From: an uncultured Lysobacter sp.
Lineage (GTDB): Bacteria; Pseudomonadota; Gammaproteobacteria; Xanthomonadales; Xanthomonadaceae
Reading direction: 5' to 3'
DNA length: 8,004 nucleotides
Assembly (NCBI GenBank): GCA_946479915.1
Contig: CAMLHR010000044.1
Span: forward strand, 1 to 8,004
The translations under genes and the position numbers were made by a program. Shown piece by piece: positions 6,874 to 8,004 of the stretch. Below the pieces are notes generated by a model. It saw nothing but the letters and a program-made list of their open reading frames with translations. It did no database searches and was not told where the DNA came from. Position 1 is the stretch's first letter; every line of letters begins with the position of its first letter.

Positions 6874-8004
6874 CGGGATCGACGGCAGGTTGCGGGAGGC
6901 CGTCGGGTTGCTGCGGCGCGGGGCGCTGGACGAGGCCGGCGCCATGCTGGACGCGCTGCACGCCGAGGCACCGGGGCTCGTCGCCGTCCACCAGCTCCTG
7001 GCGCAGCTCGCGTCCCGTCGCGGCGACCCCGGCGGCGCGTTGCGGCACATGGAGGGCGCGTTGCGCCTGGCGCCGCGCGATCCGTCCGTGCGTGCGCAGC
7101 TGGCCGCGCTGCAGGCCCACGCCGGCACGACCCTTGCGCGCGCCGGCCGGGAGCGCGACGCATTGGCCGCCTTGCGCCGCGCGCATGCGCTTGCGCCGGG
7201 CGACCCGGCGATCCTGCGCGCGCTGGCGGACGTCGAGTTCCGCGCCGGCTGGCCCGCGGACGCCCTGCCGCACTGGCAGTCGCTGCTCGCGCAGGCCCCC
7301 GGCGACGTCGAGGCGCGGCTGCGCACCGGCGAGACACTGCACCGCCTCGGCGACCAGGACGCGGCGGTCGCCTGCTTCCGGGAAGGCGTCGAACGCAACG
7401 CCGACGACGCGGGCCTGTGGCTCGCGCTCGGCCAGGCCGAGGAGGACAACGGCGCCCGCGACGCCGCGCGCCACGCGTACGAACGTGCGCTGGACCTCCG
7501 TCCGGGGTGGCCCTTCGCCCTCGCCTGCCTGCTGGCGTTGCAGCGCGGCGAGGCGTCGGAGGCACGGGTGGCGGAGGGCACGCGCCTGCTCTCCGATACG
7601 GCCGGCACGCAGGCGCAGGACGACGCCGACCGCGCGCTGCTCGGCTACGCCCTGGGCAAGGTGCGCGAGGCGCGCGGCGAGCATGGGCGCGCGATGGCGT
7701 GCTGGCACGATGCCAACGCCGCGCGCCGGCGCGTCGCGGGCGAGCCCGATCCGGCGGCCATCCATCGGCGGGTGGACGCGATCGTCGCGGCCCATCCGGC
7801 CGGCGCCTTCGATGCCGGGCCGGCGTCCCCGGCCGCCGGCGACGACCGGCTCGTCTTCATCGTCGGCATGCCGCGCAGCGGGACCACGCTGACCGAGCAG
7901 ATCCTCGCCGGCCTGCCCGGCGCGCACGGCTGCGGCGAACTGCCGGACATCGCGATGATCGCCAGCCGGACCGGGGACGCACCGGCGTCGGCCGAGGCGC
8001 GGGC
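6860..8004 (+). CDS. TPR sulfotransferase family protein, 3' end missing
   Basis: The frame runs open to the window edge, 381 codons as read. Residues 10-225 and about 255-290 are TPR-like helix pairs (for example DALAALRRAHALAPGDPAILRALADVEFRAG and DAARHAYERALDLRPGWPFAL). Residues 330-346 (RLVFIVGMPRSGTTLTE) form the 5'-phosphosulfate-binding loop of PAPS-dependent sulfotransferases, followed by the usual GCGEL (358-361 region). The rest of the catalytic domain, including the 3'-phosphate motif, is beyond the window. The family transfers sulfate from PAPS to a hydroxyl group; the acceptor is unknown. No signal peptide is seen. There is no ATG near the N-terminus; TTG at 6860 (product beginning MANSDGIDGRLREAVG) is the likeliest start and overlaps the hydroxylase stop by 14 nt. 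TTG at 6890 is the alternative. The overlap indicates co-translation with the hydroxylase. Confidence 0.87.
   Translation, partial: MANSDGIDGRLREAVGLLRRGALDEAGAMLDALHAEAPGLVAVHQLLAQLASRRGDPGGALRHMEGALRLAPRDPSVRAQLAALQAHAGTTLARAGRERDALAALRRAHALAPGDPAILRALADVEFRAGWPADALPHWQSLLAQAPGDVEARLRTGETLHRLGDQDAAVACFREGVERNADDAGLWLALGQAEEDNGARDAARHAYERALDLRPGWPFALACLLALQRGEASEARVAEGTRLLSDTAGTQAQDDADRALLGYALGKVREARGEHGRAMACWHDANAARRRVAGEPDPAAIHRRVDAIVAAHPAGAFDAGPASPAAGDDRLVFIVGMPRSGTTLTEQILAGLPGAHGCGELPDIAMIASRTGDAPASAEAR

Noticed and set aside
5512..7608. A 698-codon open frame on the minus strand opposite the hydroxylase and sulfotransferase genes
   Set aside because: Arg/Ala/Ser-rich low-complexity product with no domain; long antisense frames are expected in such GC-rich sequence and the plus-strand genes carry clear motifs.

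Overview
The window is a gene-dense, very GC-rich (roughly 70% by eye) bacterial chromosome segment. Gene content and order (prfC, CBS protein, GtrB-like glycosyltransferase, mtgA, hslO), a short palindromic repeat of the 'TGTAGGAGCCGCC' kind and frequent absence of Shine-Dalgarno sequences point to the Xanthomonadaceae/Lysobacteraceae (Lysobacter-, Luteimonas- or Stenotrophomonas-like). That placement is an inference from family knowledge; no search was run. No tRNA, rRNA, CRISPR array, insertion sequence or phage gene is visible.

Layout. (1) 1-1352, plus strand: the last 449 codons of prfC (release factor 3), cut by the window edge. (2) 1353-1410: convergent junction carrying two tandem 23-bp hairpin repeats. 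(3) 1398-3557, minus strand: three co-directional genes read mtgA (monofunctional peptidoglycan transglycosylase), then a GtrB/ArnC-like polyprenyl-phosphate glycosyltransferase, then a two-CBS-domain protein. The first two are envelope-building enzymes that work on or with undecaprenyl carriers. (4) 3558-3596: a 39-bp divergent promoter region. (5) 3597-4547, plus strand: hslO (redox chaperone Hsp33), followed by an intrinsic terminator. (6) 4577-4687: an inverted repeat, an AT-rich promoter-like stretch and a leader with competing hairpins. (7) 4688-5530: a secreted protein of unknown function with beta-barrel-like sequence. (8) 5566-6873: a TPR protein with an aspartyl/asparaginyl beta-hydroxylase domain. 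(9) 6860-8004: a TPR protein with a sulfotransferase domain, overlapping the hydroxylase gene by 14 nt and cut by the window edge.

The conserved housekeeping half (prfC to hslO) looks ordinary. The more interesting half is 4546-8004: two TPR-bearing protein- or peptide-modifying enzymes, one predicted to hydroxylate Asp/Asn and the other to transfer sulfate, translationally overlapped and sitting directly behind an uncharacterised exported protein. They could form a post-translational modification module whose substrate is unknown; the exported neighbour is one candidate. A second theme is gene starts without ribosome binding sites: two genes have TATCAT 6-7 nt before the ATG, as expected for leaderless transcripts.
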